Part shown: piece by piece, positions 1-8,037 of the stretch | Layout: each line of letters starts with the position of its first letter | Position numbering within the stretch: position 1 is the first letter of the stretch | NCBI GenBank assembly: GCA_964617105.1 | Contig: CAZTWC010000045.1 | Span: 1-18,783, forward strand | Direction: 5' to 3' | DNA length: 18,783 bases | Origin: CAZTWC01 sp964617105 [NCBI: uncultured Myxococcia bacterium] | GTDB taxonomy: Bacteria > CAZTWC01 | Made by a program: the position numbers and the translations under genes | Notes under the pieces: model-generated | Seen by the model: the letters and a program-made list of their open reading frames with translations, nothing else | Database searches by the model: none | Told to the model about the DNA's origin: nothing

Positions 1-108
1 CAATAGTTGCTTCACCCCATCCAATCTTGACTTAGTTTAGCGATTTGCATTCCTTACCAGGCGGTCCCCGGGTTGACCTCTAGGTTGAAATTTGCCACAA
101 GATAGCCT

Positions 109-125
109 CATAGATCTTATCTATG
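109..125. repeat. Short perfect hairpin (7-bp stem)
   Basis: CATAGAT-CTT-ATCTATG is a perfect 7-bp inverted repeat with a 3-nt loop, downstream of the DsbA-like gene. It has no T-tract on either strand, so it is not a classical intrinsic terminator. The rest of 1-143 shows no gene that I can support. Confidence 0.35.
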
Positions 126-143
126 TCAATAAAATGTGTTACA

Positions 144-166
144 GAGGGGCATGAACCTGGTTAATC
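144..166 (-). repeat. Dispersed repeat copy, single arm
   Basis: These 23 nt, read on the minus strand, are identical to 17311-17333 inside the element that interrupts the ABC ATPase remnant. The core is ATTAACCAGGTTCATGCC. It begins 6 nt after the stop codon of the DsbA-like gene, in an extragenic position. A few bases beyond the exact match (a CATTTTA block) also resemble the other copy, after which the sequences diverge. No inverted partner arm is visible nearby, so this is a solitary arm or a remnant. The core holds a small palindrome, AACC-A-GGTT. Confidence 0.75.
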
Positions 167-172
167 TACGGG

Positions 173-1015
173 TTACTTTGTTGACATTGCTTCGTACTCT
201 TCTTCCAGTATATCCACAATAGTTTCTACATCCATTTTCCCGTGATATTTACGACCGTTGATAAACAGGGTGGGGGTGGATTTGACCCCGTTTCTGATCC
301 CCTCTTTTTTACTTTGCACCAAATTCTTCCTGCTCTTTTTTTGCTTATATATGTTACTAAATCGTTTTTCATCCAGGCCCACCTCTTTGGCCCAGTTTTT
401 CAGTTGGTTGAGAGAAAATTGGTCATACATTACGTATAAATATCTGACATAAGGCCAGAATTTATTTTGTTCCGCCGCGGCCAGCAAGGCCAATCCCCCT
501 TCCACTGAATGGGGATGGCTGCTAAGGGGAAAAATACGAAAATAGAGTTTTACTTTACCTTTTAATTTTCCCTTTTCAATCTCATCCATTATATTAACCG
601 TAAGAATCCGGCAAAAGGGGCAGCGTGTACAGGCGTACATAACTAGTTGCACTGGGGCGTCAATTTGGCCAAAAGGCTTTATACTTTTAAGATCAAAAAG
701 ATATTTTTTAGGTTGGGACATCATACTCAAGCCTCTTTTATTCACTGCCCGGGTAATATATTTTGCTTGATACCCCTCTTTGGCCAGGCGGCAGATAAAA
801 TCGGCTAGCCGCACCGCCAATTTGCAGGGTTTTTTCACCTTTAGACAGCGGTTTATAGTTTTATCGCAACAACGATAGGGATGCAGATTGTCCAACAATT
901 TAAGGACCATCTCTTTTTTTTCACCGATTAATTTTTGGCATAAAGGGGTAGAGGACCAGCCATTGACAGACCACAAAATAACCATTGCCAAACAAAACCA
1001 TATCAACCGTGGCAT
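173..1015 (-). CDS. DsbA/thioredoxin-fold thiol oxidoreductase with Cys-rich N-terminal region
   Basis: A 280-residue secreted thiol-disulfide oxidoreductase. A strong Shine-Dalgarno (AAGGAGA) precedes the ATG. Residues 1-22 form a signal peptide, so it should act in the periplasm. The thioredoxin-like domain starts near residue 108: active site C129-T-R-C132-P-F-C135, with C132-C135 as the CxxC pair, and a cis-proline loop S246-T247-P248 followed by LFINGRKYHG, typical of DsbA/DsbG/BdbD-like DSBA-family proteins. The N-terminal part is unusual: residues 26-75 hold six cysteines (26, 49, 50, 57, 64, 75) before the catalytic domain, which could be a second redox or metal-binding module. It probably oxidises or isomerises disulfides in exported proteins; the direction of the reaction cannot be read from sequence. 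It is divergent from the HAD gene. The family call is firm; a specific Dsb name is not supported. Confidence 0.85.
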   Translation of the reverse strand: MPRLIWFCLAMVILWSVNGWSSTPLCQKLIGEKKEMVLKLLDNLHPYRCCDKTINRCLKVKKPCKLAVRLADFICRLAKEGYQAKYITRAVNKRGLSMMSQPKKYLFDLKSIKPFGQIDAPVQLVMYACTRCPFCRILTVNIMDEIEKGKLKGKVKLYFRIFPLSSHPHSVEGGLALLAAAEQNKFWPYVRYLYVMYDQFSLNQLKNWAKEVGLDEKRFSNIYKQKKSRKNLVQSKKEGIRNGVKSTPTLFINGRKYHGKMDVETIVDILEEEYEAMSTK

Positions 1016-1154
1016 CTATTTCTCCTTTTGAGATTGGCTTGACAGAGCACCTTATAAATAGATATTATAACAGAAATAAAATTGCCCAGGGGGATTTTTC
1101 CAGGGCAACTCACGGGAATCCAGGCCATCCCCGGAAAATAAAGGGAGAATTTAG

Positions 1155-1850
1155 ATGAAAGTTTTACTGTTCGATATTGATGGGACTTTAGTCAACACCG
1201 CCAGGGTAGGAACCAGGGCGTTGGATAGGACTTTTAACTCTCTTTTCGGTTGGCAGGACGCCGGCCAGCAGGTGGAGATGGCCGGTCGTACCGATTTGGC
1301 TATCTGTAGAGATATTCTGAAAAAAAATGGAATTGTTAATTCTTCGGAACAAACCTCACTATTGTCTAAAATCAAAGCAACTTATCTACAGTGTTTGGAC
1401 CAGGAGATTTCAAAATCAACTACCCATTGCCTTATGCCCGGGATTTTGGAACTGTTGAAAATATTGCACAAGCAGGAGCACCTGTTGGTAGGGCTATTAA
1501 CCGGCAATATCGAAGAGGGCGCCCAGCGCAAGTTATCCATGTTTGGCATAGAGAACTACTTTTCCTTTGGTGCTTTTGGCAGTGACAGTGAGTTTCGTCA
1601 GGATTTAGTTCCCCTGGCCAAAGCGCGGGCCGAAAAAATTTGTGGGCATGCTCTGGGAATGGATAGTAATATCTGGGTCATCGGCGATACTCCCCGGGAT
1701 ATCCAGTGCGCCCGGGCCAACGGTGTTTTTGCGGTGGCAGTGGCAACCGGTTTTGTCCATGCTTACCATGATTTGGAGCAGGAAAAACCGGACCTGCTGA
1801 TAAAGGATTTTTCTGCTCCCCAAACTTTTCTACAAAGGCTGGTGGAATAA
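1155..1850 (+). CDS. HAD-superfamily hydrolase, phosphoglycolate phosphatase-like
   Basis: A 231-residue cytoplasmic haloacid-dehalogenase-type phosphatase, preceded by AGGGAGA. Motif I is FDIDGTLVNT with nucleophile D7 and acid D9. Motif II is GLLTGN (T116). Motif IV is IGDTPRDIQCARANG with D178 and D182 for Mg2+. The region between motif I and II is the alpha-helical cap (subfamily I). Length and motif spacing match phosphoglycolate phosphatase (Gph) and PpaX-type enzymes. The likely reaction is hydrolysis of a small phosphomonoester, but the substrate cannot be decided: phosphoglycolate, pyrophosphate and sugar phosphates are all possible in this subfamily. It has its own leader, is divergent from the DsbA-like gene and is followed by an AT-rich gap before the TPR gene, so it is probably monocistronic. 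Confidence 0.85.
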   Translation: MKVLLFDIDGTLVNTARVGTRALDRTFNSLFGWQDAGQQVEMAGRTDLAICRDILKKNGIVNSSEQTSLLSKIKATYLQCLDQEISKSTTHCLMPGILELLKILHKQEHLLVGLLTGNIEEGAQRKLSMFGIENYFSFGAFGSDSEFRQDLVPLAKARAEKICGHALGMDSNIWVIGDTPRDIQCARANGVFAVAVATGFVHAYHDLEQEKPDLLIKDFSAPQTFLQRLVE

Positions 1851-1981
1851 CTATCTCTTTGTTTGAAATAATTGATATATTATTTCCCAATTTTCTGGCC
1901 CGGTAATTATTTCTATGTTATTATATCACAGAATAGGATTTGATCTTACGCTGTTTATTATTTACCAAGAAGGAGAAAGAG

Positions 1982-2839
1982 ATGACAAATATGCGTTTAA
2001 CCACTATTTTATTGGGAATTATGCTAGCCGGGTTTTGCCTGTTGACCTGTCCGGTTAATGCTGAAGAAGCCGTCCCGCCGGCAGCCGAAGCCGTCGCCCC
2101 GCCGCCCCCTCCCGCGCCTGAAACCCCTGAAGACAAGGCAAAAAAAATAGTTGCCGAGGCTATCTCCCTGGTAAAAGTCTATGCTGAAAGCCCTAAGAAA
2201 AATTTGTTCGGTGCATCAAAACTCTTGGATGAAGCAGAAAAGTTGCAGCCCAAGGATAAAAAGGTCCTCTTTGATCTCTATTATTGGAAGTCATTTATTA
2301 ATTGCCGTATATCCAGCCAGAATATTGTCAAGGGAGCAGCCGCACAGATGAAGAAATATAAAATTGCAGAAAAATATGCGGACAAAATGATCAAAATCAA
2401 TCCTAAAAGTGCTGAGGGTTATATGTGGAAAGGCAATTCCATTGCCCTTTGGGCTGATACCAAGGGAGTATTGAACGCGCTTTTTGCTGTTCCAGATGTA
2501 AAGAAAAATTACAAAAAATGTATCCGTCTGGATCCTAAGCATCCGGTCTGCCTGACCTCCATGGGCGCCGTGTACCAGGCTCTTCCCTGGGTAGCAGGCG
2601 GCAGTACTTCCAAAGCCATGGATTTTTACGATAAAGCCCTGAAATTAAACGGCAAATATTCCTGGACTTATCTCAAGAAGGCCAAACTGCTGGTCGCTGA
2701 TGATGAATACAAAGATGCCCGGGAATTATTGCAAAAAGGTTTGAAATTAACTGCTAAAAACGAATACTGGCCCTGGGACTATATTGCCTACGAACGGAAT
2801 AACCTGAAAAATCTTTTGAAAGAGATCAAAAATAAATAG
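1982..2839 (+). CDS. Secreted tetratricopeptide-repeat protein (RMD/TatT-like)
   Basis: The start at 1982 is chosen because AGGAG sits 6 nt upstream; an upstream in-frame start at 1940 lacks this and would bury the signal peptide. The product has 285 residues: a signal peptide (MRLTTILLGIMLAGFCLLTC, ending near NAEE), then an Ala/Pro-rich linker, then helical TPR-like repeats to the C-terminus. The segment around YMWKGNSIALWADTKGVLNA, VKKNYKKCIRLDP and LPWVAGGSTSKAMDFYDKAL resembles the TPR family shared by eukaryotic RMDN proteins and bacterial TRAP-transporter-associated TatT. The cysteine near the signal peptide end (LLTC) could make it a lipoprotein, but the lipobox is imperfect. It is probably a periplasmic or envelope scaffold. 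No TRAP transporter genes are nearby, so a TatT role is not supported. Confidence 0.75.
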   Translation: MTNMRLTTILLGIMLAGFCLLTCPVNAEEAVPPAAEAVAPPPPPAPETPEDKAKKIVAEAISLVKVYAESPKKNLFGASKLLDEAEKLQPKDKKVLFDLYYWKSFINCRISSQNIVKGAAAQMKKYKIAEKYADKMIKINPKSAEGYMWKGNSIALWADTKGVLNALFAVPDVKKNYKKCIRLDPKHPVCLTSMGAVYQALPWVAGGSTSKAMDFYDKALKLNGKYSWTYLKKAKLLVADDEYKDARELLQKGLKLTAKNEYWPWDYIAYERNNLKNLLKEIKNK

Positions 2840-2903
2840 ATCCAGATAGATGAGGAAGTTGGATGGTGAAGGATTGGTCTGCCGCAACTGTGGCCAAGAC
2901 GAA

Positions 2904-3365
2904 TTATTCCCGAGTCCAACTCCTCTTCACACCTTTTAAAAAGCACTTTTCCAGTATAGTTGGCGGCGAATGGATAAATTTAATATACTGGGGGAAAAAT
3001 TGTCCCTTTAGTTGAGCGTTGCCATGAAACACGCGAAACTCCATACGCGCCATTATGCTCCCCTCTAATTTTTTTGCCACTTTAGTAGGAAATCCTTGCT
3101 CCTGCAAATATGCCATGCCAAAATCGTGACGATTCAAAACCAGTTTACTGCCGGTAAAATAGCCTTTGTATAGATGGTATCCGCCTGGAAGTTTTTGAGT
3201 GCCATGCACCAGGGGGCCCATTTGGGTTAGAGATATTTTTTCCAGTCCGTTGGGACCGGCGAATTTCCACACCCCGCTGAGATTGCGCCCGAAGGTTCTA
3301 ATCAGCAGTCCGAAAAGCACCAGAAAGAATATGATAACTACGAAGGAGAACATACCTATAACCAA
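2904..3365 (-). CDS. Small membrane-anchored protein of unknown function
   Basis: 153 residues if it starts at TTG (3363-3365), or 149 from ATG at 3351-3353; neither has a convincing Shine-Dalgarno. The N-terminus is a strong membrane segment (FSFVVIIFFLVLFGLLI) followed by a basic residue and a soluble domain of about 125 residues. Tracts such as LSGVWKFAGPNGLEKISLTQ and GGYHLYKGYFTGSKLVL suggest a small beta-rich domain of the kind that measures or binds a ligand. I recognise no family. It follows the RNase H-like gene by 65 nt on the same strand and is probably the last gene of the Gld-type operon. The in-frame sequence upstream of the TTG stays open and hydrophobic back to the RNase H gene, so the true start may be further upstream at a non-standard codon. 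Confidence 0.55.
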   Translation of the reverse strand: MVIGMFSFVVIIFFLVLFGLLIRTFGRNLSGVWKFAGPNGLEKISLTQMGPLVHGTQKLPGGYHLYKGYFTGSKLVLNRHDFGMAYLQEQGFPTKVAKKLEGSIMARMEFRVFHGNAQLKGQFFPQYIKFIHSPPTILEKCFLKGVKRSWTRE

Positions 3366-3430
3366 TATGAAATTAACGATAAATAGCCCGAAGATTTTAT
3401 TAACATCAACAATGAGGATTAAGAACGTGT

Positions 3431-4201
3431 TTAAATATTATTGCAATATTCATTCCAAAGATATTGGATTTTTGCTTCTAGTTTTGGATTGGTGAAGTTG
3501 TTCAGGTAGGGAGAAAAGGGTTTTTTCCGGGTGTGGTAGAGATCGAAAATGCCCAGTCGTTCATGTCTGACACCGATAATTATCCTGGCATATTGCTGAT
3601 TGTATATATTATCAAACCGGGCCTCAAACCCTTTGGATATTAGGTAGAGTTCAAATTGTTTTGCCCGTTGCGCCAGGGGGGGCATTAAATCTTCACCTTG
3701 GTATTTTTGCCGATTATTGGGTTGTTTGACAGTTGGACTCGGGACAGTTTTTGAGGATGTTGGCTTTGGGCTGTCAGCACCCTCTTGGTCCTGTAATGCC
3801 CCTTGCTTGGCCAACTGGTCAACCCGGTCATTCCACTGGTCGCCACTATGGCTCTTTACCTTATGCCACACTACTTTAACCGGGCATTCCCGCACCATTA
3901 AAGCATAGTTTTGAGTCAACTCTTTGTTGGCTTGCCATTTTCCCGTTGCCCAATGCTCAAGGCCGGTGTAATCATAAAATAGATGCACTTTGGTTACCTG
4001 GTTGGCCTGGCACCATTTTAACGCTTCCATAACCGCGGTCAACTCTCCTCCCACCTGGCGGCTCGCCAGGGCATTTGGTTCTCTTACCGGTCCAAACATC
4101 TCCTTTTCAACCTGCCCCTCTTTCAAAATCACCGCCCCATAACCAATAGAGTCATAAATATAAGAGCCATCTACGTATATATGATAAACTGTTTCGCTCA
4201 T
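3431..4201 (-). CDS. Ribonuclease HI-like protein with extra C-terminal domain
   Basis: 256 residues. Residues 1-135 are an RNase H fold with the full catalytic set: D11 (YVDGSY), E53 (GGELTAV), D77 (FYDYTG), D125 (NDRVDQLA), plus H118 in the mobile loop (KVKSHSGDQ). It should cleave the RNA strand of RNA-DNA hybrids. Residues 136-172 are a Ser/Pro/Lys/Gln-rich linker. Residues 173-256 form a second compact domain that I do not recognise, containing a GVRHERLGIFDLYHTRKKPF stretch; typical bacterial RNase HI is about 150 residues and lacks it. The start codon overlaps the stop of the DUF4340 gene (4198-4201), so translation is probably coupled. An RNase H inside an envelope-ABC operon is unexpected. 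The RNase H assignment is firm; the role of the tail is unknown. Confidence 0.85.
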   Translation of the reverse strand: MSETVYHIYVDGSYIYDSIGYGAVILKEGQVEKEMFGPVREPNALASRQVGGELTAVMEALKWCQANQVTKVHLFYDYTGLEHWATGKWQANKELTQNYALMVRECPVKVVWHKVKSHSGDQWNDRVDQLAKQGALQDQEGADSPKPTSSKTVPSPTVKQPNNRQKYQGEDLMPPLAQRAKQFELYLISKGFEARFDNIYNQQYARIIIGVRHERLGIFDLYHTRKKPFSPYLNNFTNPKLEAKIQYLWNEYCNNI

Positions 4202-6549
4202 TCCTCTCCCAATACCTCTTGCCAGAAAGCCTGGAGCAAGTCCAGTTTTTCCCTTTTTAGGTTAAATACAACCGGTTGGCCTGCTGCTTTAATTGGTAAA
4301 TAGTTCTTCTGCTCTCCGTTGCCGGATGGAGCGAAAACCTGGAAACCACAGTTTTTGTCCGGACTGTGGATGGTTACGTTATAGAGTATTTTTTTTCCCT
4401 CCGCAATTCCAGCGCCTAAGCCTTTCTTGGTGGGGCTATTCGTTTCAGAAGTCAGGCTGATTATTTGGTCAGTTTTTATGGTGGTCAAATAGGCCAGCAA
4501 TTTATAGGCAACATCAATAGCCAGTGGCTGGGGATGGGGTTTTAAAATTTTCCAGTCGGTGTGCCGCTTTTGTAAAAGGATCTGCTTATCTTCTCTACGG
4601 ATTTCTACCTGATCGATCTCCTCTGCTTTTAAGGAGCAGATTTTCATGGACAGCAATGATTTTCTCAACAATTTTAACAAAGAACCTCTAAGCAAAATCA
4701 GCCTGTTCGGATTGGACAGGCGCGCCAGCAGCAAATTCTTAGGAATTTTTTGTTCTGAAAAGAGATCAAAAAAACAGGTGGACCGGTTGAAACGGTTGCA
4801 CAAAGATTGGGCATCTTTGATGGTGATTAAACTGACAAATTCAATTATATGAGTGGAAATATTGGGTTCTATACCGGTTTTGATGGTTAAACGAAAGATG
4901 GACGAGGAAAATTGGTCGGTTGGAATTTTATCCCCTTTTGGGTCCAGGAAGGCCAGGGCTCGTAAATCCGCTATTTTACCCAACACTGTATCTAGTTTTT
5001 TATTATCAGCCAGGGCAGAAATCGGCGAAGTCATCCGCCAATCCTCTAATAACTCTTTATGAAAATTACGCCTGGGAGTGGTTTGGTTATCAGGATCAAT
5101 AATGGTCAGATCAAAGGCGTCATATTGGGAAAAGTCGAAAAGGCGCCTGGATTTGAAAAATTGTTTGTCAAATTTAAAAAACCGGCTGGCCTTTTTTTCG
5201 GCCAATAATATAGCCTTATCCCCCTCTCTTTGCACTGCTGTCATCTTACCATCACACTCTGAAATCAGGGTTACTTTCTCTTTTAGTTTTCCATCCTGGT
5301 TATAGATGCTGATACTCTTCCTGTCCGCATGTGGCAAAGAAGGGCAATAGGCGGGCGCGGCCGCTTTTGTCTCTCTGGTCAAGGCAATCATCTTTAAGGC
5401 TTCCAGCAGGTTGGCCACCAATTCATCATCAACCTTCAGGAGATTATTTCCGGCAGTATTATCAGCAGAAGTTCGATTGCCAATCTTGGTATCATGGATA
5501 GCAAAGCGCCAGGAGCCTTTTTGATTTTCTAGCCGGAAATTATTGTTTTGGTGGTGAAATTCCAGAGCGCCTAACTCTTTTATGGAAAAATCGAACAGCC
5601 AGGGGTCATAAAAATACTCCAGGGACAAAGATAACATTCTTTCCAGGCTCTCTTCTATTTCCAATAATTCTTTGCCATTCTGCCGGCGAGCCAGGAGTTT
5701 ATCCTTAACTTGGAAAAAAGAGATTGTTTCCAGTGATTTTCCTGCCAGGAACCCTATGGTGTATTCAGGTTTTTCTTCACGGGGTAACTCTGGTGTCAGA
5801 AACCGGTTTATCTGAAGGTTATTCAACTTGGCTAAGAAGCGAGTGACCTTGTGGCGGTCGGCCCGATTAGGCAGAAGGTGGTGATGGTTATCAAAAATCT
5901 GCCAGCTTTCCCCCTTTTTTTCCAGTTTAAAAAAAGAGCCATCTTTTTTTTGCAACCAAAGGGAGGTGAACTGTTCTATTGGCAATCCCAACAATTTTTT
6001 AGCCCTCAATTTGGTCAGGCTCCAGTCCAGGGACTTGGCAAAACGCCCGTCAACCACCAGTATCTCCCGTAAATTATTTTGAACGGTCAGATCCCCTTTC
6101 TGTAAAAACACATTGTCGGTCAACTGTTCCTTGTTGCCGAAATGAAAATGGCTGCTTTCGTCTCCCATAGTGGTAATTTTTATGGAAAAATGGGGTGGTT
6201 TTAGACCATAAGCACTTATAGAAACATCTCCGGGTTGCTGAACCGGAACAATTTTTTCCAGATAGTTTTCTTCCTCTAATAGTTCCAGGCTGGTTTTGAT
6301 CAGCGCCTGGTTGGCCAGATCCTTTAAAGGTGATTTCAATTGCCATTGACCTTGCTCTTTGGCCAATAGAATTTCCAGATCTCCCTTTTTAAATAAAATT
6401 TCAATGATATCTTTGCTTTTAGTAAGAGATATCCGCTTTTTATAGGCCTCCAGAAGGTCTGGATCGGGGCTTTTTATCTCAAACAGCAAGATATAAACTC
6501 CCAGCAAGAGAGTCACCACAAATAAGATCAGGTTGGAACGTATACTCAT
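4198..6549 (-). CDS. DUF4340 domain-containing membrane-anchored protein
   Basis: 783 residues from ATG at 6547-6549 (a TTG directly before it is less likely; AAAGG lies 9 nt upstream of the ATG). One N-terminal transmembrane helix (NLILFVVTLLLGVYILLFEI) is followed by a very long, presumably periplasmic part. The pattern 'IIEILFKKGDLEILLAKEQG..WQLKSPLKDLAN' near residues 45-80 is the DUF4340 signature, and similar strand patterns recur later (LWLQKKDGSFFKLEKKGESW near 200; VEIRREDKQILLQKRHTDW near 665), so several DUF4340-like beta modules probably occur in tandem. Proteins of this family usually sit next to GldA/F/G-type ABC genes, as here: it follows the GldG-like gene by 27 nt. The molecular function is unknown; a component or substrate-handling partner of the exporter is the reasonable inference. 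Confidence 0.85.
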   Translation of the reverse strand: MSIRSNLILFVVTLLLGVYILLFEIKSPDPDLLEAYKKRISLTKSKDIIEILFKKGDLEILLAKEQGQWQLKSPLKDLANQALIKTSLELLEEENYLEKIVPVQQPGDVSISAYGLKPPHFSIKITTMGDESSHFHFGNKEQLTDNVFLQKGDLTVQNNLREILVVDGRFAKSLDWSLTKLRAKKLLGLPIEQFTSLWLQKKDGSFFKLEKKGESWQIFDNHHHLLPNRADRHKVTRFLAKLNNLQINRFLTPELPREEKPEYTIGFLAGKSLETISFFQVKDKLLARRQNGKELLEIEESLERMLSLSLEYFYDPWLFDFSIKELGALEFHHQNNNFRLENQKGSWRFAIHDTKIGNRTSADNTAGNNLLKVDDELVANLLEALKMIALTRETKAAAPAYCPSLPHADRKSISIYNQDGKLKEKVTLISECDGKMTAVQREGDKAILLAEKKASRFFKFDKQFFKSRRLFDFSQYDAFDLTIIDPDNQTTPRRNFHKELLEDWRMTSPISALADNKKLDTVLGKIADLRALAFLDPKGDKIPTDQFSSSIFRLTIKTGIEPNISTHIIEFVSLITIKDAQSLCNRFNRSTCFFDLFSEQKIPKNLLLARLSNPNRLILLRGSLLKLLRKSLLSMKICSLKAEEIDQVEIRREDKQILLQKRHTDWKILKPHPQPLAIDVAYKLLAYLTTIKTDQIISLTSETNSPTKKGLGAGIAEGKKILYNVTIHSPDKNCGFQVFAPSGNGEQKNYLPIKAAGQPVVFNLKREKLDLLQAFWQEVLGEE

Positions 6550-6576
6550 CAATAATAACCTTTGGGCGCTACTTTA

Positions 6577-8037
6577 TTAATATCTCCGCCTCCACCAAAC
6601 CGCTACTCCGGCAATAATACTTAAAAAAGGCATAATTACCATCACCAGCAGAAAAATATAGACCATCTTTTTTTCGTTCAATACCAGGTGGACATTTTCC
6701 GGTCGTTTGGGACCCTCACCGATTAAATATCTCTGATCCAGCAGCCAGTTGATTATATTTAGAAAAAGATCCAAATTGCCGCTGCTGTCAATATGCAGAT
6801 TGGAGATAAAATCGGAATCACCTACGGCTATCAACCGCATCTGGTCGCCGGCGCCCGAGGAGTCACCCACACTCCAGGCCGCCTGTCCAAAAGATATAGG
6901 CCCCTCTAAATCCCTTTCATCTAGTTGGATATTTTCCAGGTTGTTCATGTCAGTTTCTCCCCAACCCTGGCCGGATGTTTGCAAAATATTTTCTATCTCC
7001 AGCCAATTGGGCACTTCGTCCGCCTCTTCCACTGAGCGAGCCAGAGTAAAGAGGGAGGGAATATCCTCCATACCCTGAGTAATAGGGTGAAAGCCGTAGT
7101 AATTTACATAGATAGTTTCCGGGCTGATATAGGGCAGGGCGCTGTCCGGATCTACCAGGATATCTTCTTGAAATTGCACGCCAAAGTCAAAAAGCATCTC
7201 CTCCAGGCCAGTTTTAAGATAGATCTTTTTATCTGGATCGTAAAGAGGGTCCAAAAGCAGCATCAGTTTTCCGCCACCGGTTATATGACGGCGCAATATG
7301 GAGATCTCTCTGACTAGCAGCGGGGTCTCCGGTCCGGCAATAATAACCAGATCACATTTTGCGGTTATTTTGTCTGCATCAATAGTATTAAAAGATCGCA
7401 CTTTTAGATTTTGTTTCTGCAGGTAGGAGTTAACCTTGGCAAGTCCATCATCTTCAGACATATCCAAACGTCGCTCTCCATGGCCAATGGTGAAACAGAC
7501 GGTCTTCTGTTTTTCTTGCACCAGCCGCAATATAGATGCAATAAAAGCCTGCTCTCCTTTGAAACTGGTCATTTTGGGTGGCAGTCCCATAGACATATAG
7601 GTGCGGTCAAACTCCGCCAGATCTTTACTCTTCAGGTGTACCGTTCTTTTTTGATATTCAAATACCACCTGATTGGGAGTTTTTATATTGTATTTGGCCA
7701 GCAGTAATTTGGCCCTGGCCGGGTCTTTCCGGGGATTAATTACTTGCACTTTTATCTTATCGCTGGTACTGACAAACTGCTTTAATAACTCTTTTACCTC
7801 GTTAAGGGCAGGGAACTCGGCATTGATAAAAACTACTATCTGCAAGGGCGAATTCAACAGCGCCAATATTTGTTTACTCTTTTCAGAGATAGAGTAGATT
7901 CGGCTGCTGGTGGTGTCTATTCTTTGGTAATGACGGTAAAAAAGATAGTTAGTCATCAAGTAAATTGCTGTAATCAGCACTATTGAACAGCCTATATTCA
8001 GCCAGCGGGTGATATTTTTAGGTGAGACAACAACCAT
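6577..8037 (-). CDS. GldG-like ABC transporter auxiliary protein
   Basis: 486 residues. A transmembrane helix near residues 14-33 and another near 456-478 (VYIFLLVMVIMPFLSIIAGV) flank a large extracytoplasmic domain. The N-terminal part (YSISEKSKQILALLNSPLQI, VFINAEFP) and the middle (CFTIGHGERRL, DLVIIAGPETPLL, GGKLMLLLDPLYDP) match the ABC-type auxiliary domain of GldG, named for Bacteroidetes gliding but widespread in other bacteria. The ATG overlaps the permease stop by one base (TAATG at 8035-8039), so translation is coupled. With the permease and ATPase upstream it should form one membrane complex. In bacteria without gliding the cargo of this system is unknown, so no gliding role is claimed. 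Confidence 0.88.
   Translation of the reverse strand: MVVVSPKNITRWLNIGCSIVLITAIYLMTNYLFYRHYQRIDTTSSRIYSISEKSKQILALLNSPLQIVVFINAEFPALNEVKELLKQFVSTSDKIKVQVINPRKDPARAKLLLAKYNIKTPNQVVFEYQKRTVHLKSKDLAEFDRTYMSMGLPPKMTSFKGEQAFIASILRLVQEKQKTVCFTIGHGERRLDMSEDDGLAKVNSYLQKQNLKVRSFNTIDADKITAKCDLVIIAGPETPLLVREISILRRHITGGGKLMLLLDPLYDPDKKIYLKTGLEEMLFDFGVQFQEDILVDPDSALPYISPETIYVNYYGFHPITQGMEDIPSLFTLARSVEEADEVPNWLEIENILQTSGQGWGETDMNNLENIQLDERDLEGPISFGQAAWSVGDSSGAGDQMRLIAVGDSDFISNLHIDSSGNLDLFLNIINWLLDQRYLIGEGPKRPENVHLVLNEKKMVYIFLLVMVIMPFLSIIAGVAVWWRRRY

Noticed and set aside
242-452. Plus-strand open frames opposite the DsbA-like gene
   Set aside because: They lie antisense to a well-supported gene, lack ribosome-binding sites and show no recognisable protein features.
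1082-1108. TTGCCC...GGGCAA hairpin between the DsbA-like and HAD genes
   Set aside because: Only six clean pairs with an internal mismatch and no T-run, in a divergent region where a terminator is not expected.
2852-2925. Inverted repeat (GAGGA-a-GTTGGA / TCCAACTCCTC) between the convergent TPR and small membrane protein genes
   Set aside because: The loop is about 50 nt and one base is bulged; it overlaps the end of the minus-strand gene and has no T-tract, so a terminator call is not supported.
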